From Escherichia coli (lineage in GTDB: Bacteria > Pseudomonadota > Gammaproteobacteria > Enterobacterales > Enterobacteriaceae): a stretch of 64,000 nucleotides of DNA. The translations under genes and the position numbers were made by a program. Under the pieces are notes generated by a model. It searched no databases. It was not told the DNA's origin and saw only the letters and a program-made list of their open reading frames with translations. Positions 42,023 through 49,971 of the stretch are shown one piece after another. How positions within the stretch are numbered: the stretch's first letter is position 1; the number at the start of each line of letters is the position of its first letter. The stretch spans positions 4,340,001-4,404,000 of the forward strand of contig CP089930.1 in NCBI GenBank assembly GCA_021307345.1, written 5' to 3'.

Positions 42023-42481
42023 ATGACAATCACGGATCTGGTACTGATTCTGTTCATCGCCGCACTCCTGGCCTTTGCGATATACGATCAGTTCATCATG
42101 CCCCGACGCAACGGCCCCACCCTGCTGGCAATTCCTTTGCTCCGGCGCGGTCGCATCGATAGCGTTATCTTCGTCGGGCTGATTGTCATTCTTATTTATA
42201 ACAATGTGACCAACCATGGCGCACAAATAACCACCTGGTTATTAAGTGCACTGGCGCTAATGGGCTTTTATATTTTCTGGATCCGGGTTCCGAAAATCAT
42301 TTTTAAACAGCAAGGTTTTTTCTTCGCCAATGTCTGGATTGAATATCGCCGAATTAAAGCGATGAACTTATCGGAAGATGGCGTACTGGTGATGCAATTA
42401 GAACAGCGCCGTTTATTAATCCGCGTTCGAAATATCGACGATCTGGAAAAAATTTATAAACTTCTCGTGTCAACTCAATAA
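42023..42481 (+). CDS. yobD: UPF0266 / DUF986 inner membrane protein YobD
   Basis: The 152-residue protein has three predicted membrane helices in its N-terminal two thirds and a cytosolic tail ([26 protein letters not shown]). It belongs to the DUF986 family. CTGGAGG precedes the ATG. It begins 14 bases past the manXYZ terminator, so read-through could reach it. Function unknown. Confidence 0.93.
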   Translation: MTITDLVLILFIAALLAFAIYDQFIMPRRNGPTLLAIPLLRRGRIDSVIFVGLIVILIYNNVTNHGAQITTWLLSALALMGFYIFWIRVPKIIFKQQGFFFANVWIEYRRIKAMNLSEDGVLVMQLEQRRLLIRVRNIDDLEKIYKLLVSTQ

Positions 42482-42486
42482 GTTAT

Positions 42487-42508
42487 AGATTTAGCCGAAG
42501 CTATGTTT
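42487..42508. promoter_or_regulatory. MntR box candidate 1, mntP region
   Basis: A 22-bp imperfect palindrome; on the minus strand it reads AAACATAGC, TTC, GGCTAAATCT, close to the MntR consensus (AAACATAGC, AAA, GGCTATGTTT). It starts 6 bases after the yobD stop. Its centre is 40 bp from the second candidate. Confidence 0.55.
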
Positions 42509-42526
42509 AGTGTATTTTTAATAACC

Positions 42527-42548
42527 AGACATAGCTTAGGCTATATTA
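42527..42548. promoter_or_regulatory. MntR box candidate 2, mntP region
   Basis: A 22-bp sequence reading agacatagc, tta, ggctatatta matches the MntR consensus at most positions in both arms. It lies about 125 bases upstream of the estimated mntP transcription start. MntR activates mntP when manganese is high in E. coli. Confidence 0.65.
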
Positions 42549-42602
42549 TTCCTTCTCTTATTTGTTATTTATTTTAACGTTTTATTGATATATAAATCTA
42601 AA

Positions 42603-42617
42603 TGAAAATCGTTATCA
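42603..42617. promoter_or_regulatory. Fur box candidate upstream of mntP
   Basis: The 15-bp sequence tgaaaatcgttatca matches the Fur core 7-1-7 motif TGATAAT-N-ATTATCA at 12 of 14 positions. It lies about 55 bp upstream of the likely promoter. Confidence 0.5.
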
Positions 42618-42685
42618 ATAATACAATGCAATAATATATCCCAACAGTTGTTTTATATTCTCAAAATATGTTAAGGTTGCGCCCT

Positions 42686-42792
42686 CATTTGGGGAGTAGC
42701 CGATTTCCAGATTCCGGAAATGTACGTGTCAACATACTCGTTGCAAAACGTGGCACGTACGGACTGAACACCTTCAGTCAGGCGAGACCATA
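42686..42792 (+). ncRNA. Manganese riboswitch of the yybP-ykoY family, mntP leader
   Basis: The leader of mntP contains the conserved yybP-ykoY segments: ggggagtagccgatttcc near 42691, a middle part with acatactcgttgc near 42732, and the closing part caggcgagacc near 42779. In E. coli this aptamer binds Mn2+ and increases mntP expression. Boundaries are approximate. The region between the aptamer and the ATG at 42898 is the expression platform. Confidence 0.88.
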
Positions 42793-42897
42793 TGCACATC
42801 AATCGCTATGCCTGCATGGGCGCTTCTTGTCGTTCATGTGTGCATGTTTGCTGGGGGCGGTGATGTGTTTTATGGATACCCCGGTCAGGACGTTGTC

Positions 42898-43464
42898 ATG
42901 AATATCACTGCTACTGTTCTTCTTGCTTTTGGTATGTCGATGGATGCCTTTGCTGCATCAATCGGTAAAGGTGCCACCCTCCATAAACCGAAATTTTCTG
43001 AAGCCCTGCGCACTGGCCTTATTTTTGGTGCCGTTGAAACGCTGACGCCGCTGATTGGCTGGGGTATGGGCATGTTAGCCAGCCGTTTTGTTCTCGAGTG
43101 GAACCACTGGATTGCGTTTGTACTGCTGATATTTCTCGGCGGGCGAATGATTATTGAGGGTTTTCGTGGTGGAGACGATGAGGATGAAGAACCGCGTCGT
43201 CGTCACGGTTTCTGGTTGCTGGTAACTACCGCAATTGCCACCAGTCTGGATGCCATGGCGGTTGGTGTTGGTCTGGCCTTCCTGCAAGTTAATATTATTG
43301 CTACTGCACTGGCGATTGGCTGCGCCACCTTGATCATGTCAACATTAGGTATGATGGTGGGTCGCTTTATCGGTTCAATTATTGGCAAAAAAGCAGAAAT
43401 TCTTGGCGGGCTGGTGCTTATTGGCATTGGCGTCCAGATCCTCTGGACGCACTACCACGGCTAA
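42898..43464 (+). CDS. mntP: Manganese efflux pump MntP
   Basis: The 188-residue inner membrane protein exports Mn2+. It has six helices in two DUF204 repeats; each repeat carries an acidic membrane motif, [15 protein letters not shown] with Asp16 and [14 protein letters not shown] near 118, that is needed for activity. An acidic/arginine loop (EDEEPRRRH) separates the repeats. The ATG at 42898 gives the normal length; the open frame extends upstream through the riboswitch leader by 30 codons. Its end overlaps rlmA by 3 bases. Confidence 0.96.
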   Translation: MNITATVLLAFGMSMDAFAASIGKGATLHKPKFSEALRTGLIFGAVETLTPLIGWGMGMLASRFVLEWNHWIAFVLLIFLGGRMIIEGFRGGDDEDEEPRRRHGFWLLVTTAIATSLDAMAVGVGLAFLQVNIIATALAIGCATLIMSTLGMMVGRFIGSIIGKKAEILGGLVLIGIGVQILWTHYHG

Positions 43465-44270
43465 TTTGTTCGTTGCCAGACGTGAATATTAAAGTCCGTC
43501 TGGCAATCAAATTCTTCTTTTGCCGCCAGCGTTTGCCAGACTTCTGGCTTGGCGCGCCAGGCAAACGGTGTCATCTGTAACAACGCAACGGCCTCATCTC
43601 CGCGCAGGCGCATCGGATAACACAATTCATCGCTCTGCTGTAATGTAAAACCTTCCAGTTGTTCCGTATGGAGCGCATGTAGATGTACTTCGTCGTAAAT
43701 CAGCCCCTTCAGCTCCATTAAATGTCGTGGTCCCGGGGTAGCGGTAATGACCCATCCTCCCGGTTTGACCACGCGCGCTAATTCTTCTGCTTTGCACGGC
43801 GCGTAGATACGGACAACGGCATCCATACTGGTATCAGAAAACGGCAGACGGTGGCTGGAAGCGACACAAAAGGTAACCTGATGATAGCGTTTCGCCGCAG
43901 CTTTAATCGCAACCTTAGAGACATCCAGACCAAAAGTAGTCACACCCGGCAATGCCTCGGCAAAAGCATGAGTGTAGTACCCTTCCCCACAGCCAATATC
44001 CAGTATTGCCGTTGCGTGCTCATCAAGACAATCACACAACTGAGCAACTATCGCATCACGAAGCGGCTGGTAATGACCGGCATCTAAAAATGTACGCCGC
44101 GCTTGCATCATTTCCGCACTATCACCCGGATCGCGGGATCGTTTATGCTGAACGGGCAGCAAATTAACATATCCCTCTTTCGCCATATCAAATTGATGCC
44201 GTTTGGGACAGATATAGCTGTTTTTTTCAAGCGATAGCGGCTGATGACAAAGTGGACAGGAAAACGACAT
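43461..44270 (-). CDS. rlmA: 23S rRNA (guanine-745-N1)-methyltransferase RlmA
   Basis: The 269-residue enzyme methylates G745 in helix 35 of 23S rRNA using S-adenosylmethionine. The N-terminal zinc-binding ribbon has Cys5, Cys8, Cys21 and His25. The SAM-binding motif [11 protein letters not shown] is near residue 90. The stop codon lies inside the last codons of mntP, a 3-base convergent overlap. cspC is upstream on the same strand but separated by a terminator. Confidence 0.96.
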   Translation of the reverse strand: MSFSCPLCHQPLSLEKNSYICPKRHQFDMAKEGYVNLLPVQHKRSRDPGDSAEMMQARRTFLDAGHYQPLRDAIVAQLCDCLDEHATAILDIGCGEGYYTHAFAEALPGVTTFGLDVSKVAIKAAAKRYHQVTFCVASSHRLPFSDTSMDAVVRIYAPCKAEELARVVKPGGWVITATPGPRHLMELKGLIYDEVHLHALHTEQLEGFTLQQSDELCYPMRLRGDEAVALLQMTPFAWRAKPEVWQTLAAKEEFDCQTDFNIHVWQRTN

Positions 44271-44361
44271 GACAACTCCGGCAGGATACTAAAGGCCGCA
44301 AGTGTAACGCGAATTGCGCGACGGGCAAATATCCGCAGGCAAGAGCGCGAATAAAACAAAG

Positions 44362-44389
44362 TAAAAAGCCTCGCATTTGGACGAGGCTT
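44362..44389 (-). terminator. Intrinsic terminator of cspC
   Basis: An 8-bp stem (aagcctcg / cgaggctt) lies 47 bases past the cspC stop and is followed on the minus strand by five T residues. Confidence 0.88.
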
Positions 44390-44435
44390 GATAGCGAGAT
44401 TGAAGCGCGTTTACACTTCAGATCAGTGGTTTCGA

Positions 44436-44645
44436 TCAGATTGCTGTTACGTTAACAGCTGCCGGACCTTTCTGGCCGTCCTGAATTTCGAACTCAACGT
44501 TCTGGCCTTCGGCCAGAGTTTTGAAGCCATTACCCTGGATAGCGGAAAAGTGTACGAATACATCTTTGCTGCCATCAGCCGGAGTAATGAAGCCAAAACC
44601 TTTAGACTCGTTGAACCACTTAACCTGACCTTTAATCTTTGCCAT
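44436..44645 (-). CDS. cspC: Cold-shock-family RNA chaperone CspC
   Basis: The 69-residue protein is a constitutive CspA-family member that binds single-stranded RNA and DNA, stabilises rpoS mRNA and acts as an antiterminator. The RNA-binding motifs KGFGFI (RNP1) and VFVHF (RNP2) are present. The ATG has AAGGA upstream within taaggaattttt. Strongly biased codon use indicates high expression. It is co-transcribed behind yobF. Confidence 0.97.
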
Positions 44646-44684
44646 TTGAAAAATTCCTTAGATTGTTTTCTTCGCCCGCAGGCA

Positions 44685-44801
44685 TTACAGAGATAAAACT
44701 GACACATTACTGCATGAGGCACTAATATAAGGCTCGGCAGAGAAGCGGTATTCAACGACAACGTGTTTACTCAGGACTTCTTTACTGAAAATGCCACACA
44801 T
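44685..44801 (-). CDS. yobF: Small protein YobF, shortened by a premature stop
   Basis: The ORF starts [13 protein letters not shown] and runs for 38 codons to TAA at 44685-44687. In K-12 the protein is 47 residues and ends with the downstream segment CLRAKKTI; that segment is preserved here in frame right after the stop, ending at TAA 44658-44660. The gene is upstream of cspC and in K-12 its stop overlaps the cspC ribosome-binding site. YobF is a DUF2527 protein linked to heat-shock and stress response. The truncation could be a strain variant or a sequence error. Confidence 0.8.
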   Translation of the reverse strand: MCGIFSKEVLSKHVVVEYRFSAEPYISASCSNVSVLSL

Positions 44802-45423
44802 AAACAGAACTGTACCTCGTTTAACCCGAAACTGTTATCACATACAACGTTAATTATGGCAAGCCATTTTTAAACATGTCTCGATCAGCCGCACAAATCT
44901 CGATACGCCTTCCACTTTTTTGCACATTTATGCAACGGAATACATGTCGATATATCGATGCACTTAACCATACCATTACAAACAGATACTTGATCTGATG
45001 TAGTTTCTAACATAGTTCAATAAGTTCAGTTCTTCCAGAGCAGCACTACAACTTATTACGCAATGCGAGCGATATCACTTTTTATGATATATAACGAATA
45101 AAATATTATATAAATTCACTCCATAAAACAGTCAGTTAACAACAAACTCGAGTACAATAAAGAAACTATACTTAAGGCATATTATTATTTTAAAATAAGA
45201 AAAATTGATGAAATACTAAAAAGTGAGAAGAGAAACGTTTCGCTAATAAACAATACCGTGATTGATCACAATTCCGATGTAAACATCCCAATAACTTAGC
45301 GGGGTAAATATCTTTTTCCGATATCGATGTTATTAAATAAATAACACGATAAATAATTGAAGTCAGACCAGAGTATTAATTTAAATCAATTGCACCACTA
45401 TAGTGCATATATGAATGATAAGA
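44802..45423. other. AT-rich regulatory region upstream of yobF-cspC
   Basis: About 620 bases without a convincing gene separate yobF from the yebO 3' hairpin. The region is strongly AT-rich, especially 45080-45240. It must hold the yobF-cspC promoter and a long leader. A palindrome gtgattgatcac near 45258 resembles a CRP site but has the wrong spacing. Short ATG or GTG ORFs here (14 codons or fewer) are not supported. Confidence 0.5.
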
Positions 45424-45453
45424 TGAGTAACCCGTTAACACCAGGGTTACTCA
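45424..45453 (-). terminator. Hairpin downstream of yebO
   Basis: A perfect 10-bp stem (tgagtaaccc / gggttactca) with a 10-nt loop starts 15 bases past the yebO stop on the minus strand. The T-tract is weak (atcttatc). Confidence 0.55.
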
Positions 45454-45467
45454 AATTTGAGGACGGA

Positions 45468-45755
45468 TTACCGTTCAGCTACCAGGCGGATGATATCGTC
45501 ATCTTCAGCCGCTTTTTGGTTCTCTGCAGCACTGGTATCTGTTTTTTCAGGTTCGCTTGCTTCGCACAAACGACGTAACAGCGCATTTTGCCGTTTTTGC
45601 TGATCCAGCAATGCCTCAAGAAGTTCAATCTGTTCGTTAGTCCGTGAACTGGCACGGTTGATGAAAAACCACAAGATGAGCCCAATAGCGAGAACTACCA
45701 CCGATACAACCAAAGACGCAATGTTCATCACGCCTGAATTTACAACTTCGTTCAT
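45468..45755 (-). CDS. yebO: DUF2663-like single-span membrane protein YebO
   Basis: The 95-residue protein has one N-terminal membrane helix (about residues 11-32, IASLVVSVVVLAIGLILWFF) followed by a charged, predicted coiled-coil cytosolic tail (NEQIELLEALLDQQKRQNALLRRL) and an acidic C-terminus. I placed the start at 45755 (MNEVVNSG), with an AGAGGTGGTG ribosome-binding site upstream, rather than 27 bases earlier. It lies downstream of mgrB. Function unknown. Confidence 0.92.
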   Translation of the reverse strand: MNEVVNSGVMNIASLVVSVVVLAIGLILWFFINRASSRTNEQIELLEALLDQQKRQNALLRRLCEASEPEKTDTSAAENQKAAEDDDIIRLVAER

Positions 45756-45829
45756 TTCACCACCTCTAAGTAGAGGCGCCATTCTACCACTGCCACACAG
45801 GAAGGAAATCTACCGTTGAAAAAATGATA

Positions 45830-45973
45830 TCACCACGGGATAAATTGATTGATGGTACAAATTCCGTTGAAAAATTGTACGTCCTGATCGCACATCATAT
45901 TGAACACCTGCGCCCATAGCAGCAAGCAAGCCAGCACAGCGACAACCAGAACGCCCCATCGAAACTTTTTCAC
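45830..45973 (-). CDS. mgrB: PhoQ feedback inhibitor MgrB
   Basis: The 47-residue inner membrane protein binds the sensor kinase PhoQ in the periplasm and lowers its activity, a negative feedback loop of the PhoPQ regulon. It has one membrane helix (about 6-24) and the two conserved periplasmic cysteines (MMCDQD at 28 and GICTIN at 39). The start is GTG at 45971-45973, with ACTGGAG upstream. A PhoP box lies about 50-67 bases upstream. Inactivation of mgrB is a known route to colistin resistance in related species. Confidence 0.93.
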   Translation of the reverse strand: MKKFRWGVLVVAVLACLLLWAQVFNMMCDQDVQFFNGICTINQFIPW

Positions 45974-46023
45974 TCCAGTCTCCGTTTAAACTACCTTATG
46001 TCATTAAACTATCATGCGTTAGT

Positions 46024-46040
46024 TAAACAGCGCCTAACTA
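46024..46040 (-). promoter_or_regulatory. PhoP box of mgrB
   Basis: On the minus strand TAGTTA, GGCGC, TGTTTA fits the direct-repeat PhoP box (T/G)GTTTA-N5-(T/G)GTTTA, with the second half perfect and the first at 4 of 6. It is positioned where the -35 element of mgrB should be. Confidence 0.7.
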
Positions 46041-46130
46041 TGTCGATATTCGTGCTTTTTCGGAACTATACGCTTGCTTCAGCCCATATTACCGCTACGA
46101 TTAGGCGAACAAAAAAGAGATGAGGTCATA

Positions 46131-46370
46131 ATGCGATTCATTATTCGCACAATTATGTTGATAGCACTGGTATGGACAGGATTATTACTAAGCGGATATG
46201 GCGTTCTGATTGGAAGCAAGGAAAATGCCGCTGGGTTAGGTTTGCAATGTTCCTATCTGACCGCCAGAGGCACCAGCACGGTACAATACCTACACACTAA
46301 AAGTGGGCTTTTCGGAATAACAGATTGCCCGCTGTTACGTAAAAGCAATAACGTTGTAGATAATGGCTAA
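46131..46370 (+). CDS. yobH: Small membrane/secreted protein YobH
   Basis: The 79-residue protein has an N-terminal hydrophobic helix (about 4-25) and a 50-residue polar part with two cysteines (LGLQCSYLTAR, GITDCPLL) that suggest a periplasmic disulfide. GATGAGGTC precedes the ATG. It is divergent from mgrB and monocistronic. Function unknown. Confidence 0.92.
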   Translation: MRFIIRTIMLIALVWTGLLLSGYGVLIGSKENAAGLGLQCSYLTARGTSTVQYLHTKSGLFGITDCPLLRKSNNVVDNG

Positions 46371-46471
46371 AGGCATAAATAACTACTTAAACCGAAGATA
46401 AAAAGTACATTCATCGCCATAGCGTACTATGTTACGCCATTTGTAACTTTATTTAACCCGCGCGAAATACA

Positions 46472-46502
46472 GAACCTGTCTGAATATTATACAGACAGGT
46501 TC
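46472..46502. terminator. Inverted repeat between yobH and kdgR
   Basis: A perfect 11-bp stem (gaacctgtctg / cagacaggttc) with a 9-nt AT loop lies between the convergent yobH and kdgR genes. It has only a short pyrimidine tract on the plus strand (ttcttcctct), so it may be a modest bidirectional terminator. Confidence 0.6.
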
Positions 46503-46511
46503 TTCCTCTAA

Positions 46512-47303
46512 TCAGAACGGATAGTCGTGATACCCCATTTGAGAGGAAATTTTACGCGCCGCCGTATGCAGCATAGTCACGTACTCCTGCAAACGTTCCT
46601 CAGAAAAACGCAGGGTCGGGAAGGAAATACTCAAACCAGCAATAACCACGCCAAAGCGGTCAAATACCGGAACTGCGATACAGCGCAGCCCCTCCTCCTG
46701 CTCTTCGTTATCTTCGCCATAACCTTGCTCACGCACCAGATCCAACACCGGTAATAACGCTTCTGTGCTGGTAATGGTACGATCGGTACTGCGTTTATAC
46801 TCAACGCCCTCAAGGATTTGCTTCACTTCATCACGATCGCGCCAGGCCAGCAATACTTTACCAATCGCAGTACTGTAAAGCGGATTACGACGACCAACCC
46901 GAGAATACATGCGCAAATTGTACATAGAGTCAATTTTGTGGATGTAAACAATGCTGTCTTCATCCAGCGCGCCAAGGTGGATGGTCTCTTTGGTCAGGCG
47001 GGAAAGCTCACGCATCTGGATATCTGCGCTACGAATAAGATCAACATTTTGTAACGCGCGGGCGCCCAGTTCAAACAATTTCAGGGTCAGCGAATATTTC
47101 TCTGACTCCCCTTCCTGCGCCACGTAGCCCAGGGTTTTCATGGTCTGTAAAAAGCGATAAACGGTGCTTTTTGACATCATGACGCGCTGTGACAGCTCGG
47201 TTATCCCTATTTCACGCTCTTCGCCCAGCGCCTGCAAAATGCCAAAAACTTTCAGTACAGAAGATACAGAATCAGGCTGTTTATCCAGATCTGCGTTAGC
47301 CAT
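46512..47303 (-). CDS. kdgR: IclR-family repressor KdgR
   Basis: The 263-residue regulator represses genes for 2-keto-3-deoxygluconate and pectin/hexuronate uptake and breakdown. The N-terminal winged helix (about 15-75, ITELSQRVMMSKSTVYRFLQ) is followed by an IclR effector-binding domain. Length and sequence are those of E. coli KdgR. GATAAATGAGGTG-type sequence precedes the ATG. It is divergent from yebQ. Confidence 0.96.
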   Translation of the reverse strand: MANADLDKQPDSVSSVLKVFGILQALGEEREIGITELSQRVMMSKSTVYRFLQTMKTLGYVAQEGESEKYSLTLKLFELGARALQNVDLIRSADIQMRELSRLTKETIHLGALDEDSIVYIHKIDSMYNLRMYSRVGRRNPLYSTAIGKVLLAWRDRDEVKQILEGVEYKRSTDRTITSTEALLPVLDLVREQGYGEDNEEQEEGLRCIAVPVFDRFGVVIAGLSISFPTLRFSEERLQEYVTMLHTAARKISSQMGYHDYPF

Positions 47304-47479
47304 TTATCACCTCATTGCGAGTGTTTTATAAAAATCAGAACTGTTTTTTATTATAATTTCGTGCCAGGGTGGTCGCAATCCATCTTTTGCCGGTTAGTTA
47401 CAATTCTGCGACATTCGCCGTGAATATCAGTGCTAGAATCATACCCCTGTTGATTATTACCAAAAGATATAAAATTCCT

Positions 47480-48853
47480 ATGCCAAAAGTTCAGGCCGAT
47501 GGTCTGCCGTTGCCTCAGCGATACGGCGCGATTTTAACCATTATTATTGGTATTTCGATGGCGGTCCTCGACGGCGCTATCGCTAACGTCGCCTTGCCAA
47601 CAATCGCCACAGACCTTCATGCCACGCCAGCCAGCTCCATCTGGGTAGTGAACGCCTATCAAATTGCCATTGTCGTCTCTCTGCTCTCATTCTCGTTTCT
47701 GGGAGATATGTTTGGCTATCGACGTATTTATAAATGCGGACTGGTCGTTTTTCTGTTGTCTTCGCTGTTCTGCGCCCTTTCTGATTCGCTGCAAATGCTC
47801 ACCCTGGCGCGTGTAATACAAGGTTTCGGCGGCGCAGCACTGATGAGCGTCAATACTGCACTTATCCGCCTGATCTACCCGCAGCGTTTTCTGGGTAGGG
47901 GGATGGGAATTAACTCGTTTATTGTTGCCGTCTCCTCGGCTGCCGGTCCGACAATTGCAGCGGCAATTCTTTCCTTTGCTTCCTGGAAATGGTTATTTTT
48001 AATCAACGTGCCGTTGGGTATTATCGCTCTGCTTCTGGCGATACGTTTTCTGCCACCTAATGGCTCGCGTTCCAGTAAACCTCGTTTTGACCTGCCCAGT
48101 GCAGTAATGAATGCGTTAACCTTCGGCCTGCTTATTACTGCGTTGAGTGGTTTCGCTCAGGGGCAATCGCTGACGTTGATTGCAGCAGAACTGGCGGTAA
48201 TGGTTGTCGTGGGTATATTCTTTATTCGCCGCCAGCTTTCTCTTCCCGTACCGCTGCTACCGGTGGATTTACTGCGCATTCCGCTGTTTTCACTTTCTAT
48301 TTGCACGTCTATTTGCTCTTTCTGCGCACAGATGCTGGCAATGGTTTCTCTGCCCTTTTACCTGCAAACCGTGCTTGGGCGCAGTGAAGTAGAAACGGGT
48401 TTACTCCTGACGCCGTGGCCGTTAGCTACCATGGTGATGGCACCGCTTGCAGGCTATCTGATAGAGCGCGTACATGCAGGATTACTTGGTGCTTTAGGTT
48501 TGTTCATTATGGCAGCGGGTCTGTTTTCACTGGTTCTGCTGCCCGCTTCTCCTGCGGATATCAACATTATCTGGCCAATGATCTTATGCGGCGCTGGATT
48601 TGGCTTATTTCAGTCCCCCAATAACCACACCATTATTACCTCCGCCCCTCGCGAACGTAGCGGTGGTGCCAGTGGCATGTTAGGTACAGCTCGTCTGCTT
48701 GGTCAGAGTAGCGGCGCGGCTCTGGTGGCTCTGATGTTAAATCAGTTTGGCGATAATGGTACGCACGTCTCGCTGATGACTGCGGCTATTCTGGCTGTGA
48801 TTGCTGCCTGCGTCAGTGGGTTACGGATTACCCAGCCACGATCCCAGGCATAA
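47480..48853 (+). CDS. yebQ: MFS drug-proton antiporter-like protein YebQ
   Basis: The 457-residue inner membrane protein belongs to the DHA2 (14-spanner) group of the major facilitator superfamily, with motif A GDMFGYRRIYKCG after helix 2 and the antiporter motif in helix 5 (GPTIAAAIL). The start at 47480 (MPKVQADGLPLP) has a weak ribosome-binding site; the open frame extends 37 codons upstream to the kdgR side. The substrate is unknown. A terminator follows. Confidence 0.94.
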   Translation: MPKVQADGLPLPQRYGAILTIIIGISMAVLDGAIANVALPTIATDLHATPASSIWVVNAYQIAIVVSLLSFSFLGDMFGYRRIYKCGLVVFLLSSLFCALSDSLQMLTLARVIQGFGGAALMSVNTALIRLIYPQRFLGRGMGINSFIVAVSSAAGPTIAAAILSFASWKWLFLINVPLGIIALLLAIRFLPPNGSRSSKPRFDLPSAVMNALTFGLLITALSGFAQGQSLTLIAAELAVMVVVGIFFIRRQLSLPVPLLPVDLLRIPLFSLSICTSICSFCAQMLAMVSLPFYLQTVLGRSEVETGLLLTPWPLATMVMAPLAGYLIERVHAGLLGALGLFIMAAGLFSLVLLPASPADINIIWPMILCGAGFGLFQSPNNHTIITSAPRERSGGASGMLGTARLLGQSSGAALVALMLNQFGDNGTHVSLMTAAILAVIAACVSGLRITQPRSQA

Positions 48854-48854
48854 A

Positions 48855-48883
48855 AAAAGCGCGTCGACCAGGACGCGCTTTTT
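48855..48883. terminator. Bidirectional terminator yebQ / htpX
   Basis: An 11-bp stem (aaaagcgcgtc / gacgcgctttt) with a 6-nt loop and A/T tracts on both sides lies between the convergent yebQ and htpX genes. Confidence 0.88.
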
Positions 48884-48898
48884 AGCATTTACTTCATA

Positions 48899-49780
48899 TT
48901 ACTTCAGGTATTCACCGGTGCGCAGAGCTTCAATACGTTTATCCAGCGGCGGGTGAGTCATGAACAGCTCACTGAGCGATTTTGACTTACCGTTAATGCA
49001 GAAAGCCATCATGCTCGTTGCTTCTTGCGGCTCATAGCTGGTTTTAAGACGCTGCAGCGCGGCAATCATTTTTTCACGGCCAACCAGTTTCGCTGAACCC
49101 GCATCGGCGTGGAATTCACGATGACGCGAGAACCACATGGTAATAATGCTCGCCAGAATACCAAATACCAGTTCCAGCACCGTCGCGACTGCAAAGTAGA
49201 TCAGCGGGTTACCGTTGCTCTCTTCACCTTCGTCACGGTTACCGCCCATGAAGCCAGCGGCCAGTTGCGCGAGAATACGAGAAATAAAGATAACGAAGGT
49301 GTTCACCACACCCTGAATCAGCGTCATCGTAACCATATCACCATTGGCAATGTGGCTAATTTCGTGAGCGATTACTGCCTCGGCTTCATCCGGGCTCATG
49401 TTTTGCAACAAACCGGTGCTGACAGCAACCAGAGAGGCATCACGGCGCGCACCGGTTGCAAAGGCGTTGATATCCGGCGCATGGTAGATAGCCACTTGCG
49501 GCATAGCAATTCCAGCCTGACGCGCCTGGGTTGCAACAGTATTGATCAGCCAACGTTCCCTTTCGTTACGCGGTTGCTCGATCACTTCCCCGCCAACAGA
49601 TCGTAATGCCATCCATTTGGACATCAGAAGCGAAACGAAGGAACCACCAAAACCGAACAGCAAGGCCATAATCATCAGCCCCTGAACGCTGCTCGACTGT
49701 ATCCCTGTCAGGCTCAGTACCAGCCCGAAAACGACCATCACGGCCAGGTTCGTTAGCAGGAAGAGCGCGATTCGCATCAT
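48899..49780 (-). CDS. htpX: Membrane-bound zinc metalloprotease HtpX
   Basis: The 293-residue inner membrane M48 protease takes part in membrane protein quality control together with FtsH. It has two N-terminal membrane helices (about 5-25 and 34-55), the zinc motif HEISH with ligands His139 and His143 and catalytic Glu140, two more hydrophobic segments around 155-205 and a third zinc ligand glutamate (FHADAGSAK). Two ATG codons are adjacent at the start. In E. coli it is controlled by the Cpx system. It is followed by the yebQ/htpX terminator. Confidence 0.96.
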   Translation of the reverse strand: MMRIALFLLTNLAVMVVFGLVLSLTGIQSSSVQGLMIMALLFGFGGSFVSLLMSKWMALRSVGGEVIEQPRNERERWLINTVATQARQAGIAMPQVAIYHAPDINAFATGARRDASLVAVSTGLLQNMSPDEAEAVIAHEISHIANGDMVTMTLIQGVVNTFVIFISRILAQLAAGFMGGNRDEGEESNGNPLIYFAVATVLELVFGILASIITMWFSRHREFHADAGSAKLVGREKMIAALQRLKTSYEPQEATSMMAFCINGKSKSLSELFMTHPPLDKRIEALRTGEYLK

Positions 49781-49934
49781 AATTTTCTTTTTACCTCAGT
49801 TTAACAAAACGCAATATGCGATACCCACATCGTATGGGCTACGTGACTATTTTCAAGTCCGGATAGCGCGTAAGTCACCAGAAAGACACAACTTTACATT
49901 TTGTAGCATCTGATTTACGGCATCTTGCCACTGT

Positions 49935-49967
49935 TAAAAAATCAGGCACAATTTCTTGTGCCTGATT
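49935..49967 (-). terminator. Intrinsic terminator of prc
   Basis: A perfect 12-bp stem (aatcaggcacaa / ttgtgcctgatt) with a 4-nt loop is followed on the minus strand by six T residues, starting 5 bases after the prc stop. Confidence 0.93.
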
Positions 49968-49971
49968 GATG

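Noticed and set aside
45255-45270. CRP-like palindrome gtgattgatcac in the yobF upstream region
   Set aside because: The half-sites are separated by four bases rather than the six needed for CRP, and it is not an FNR site either.
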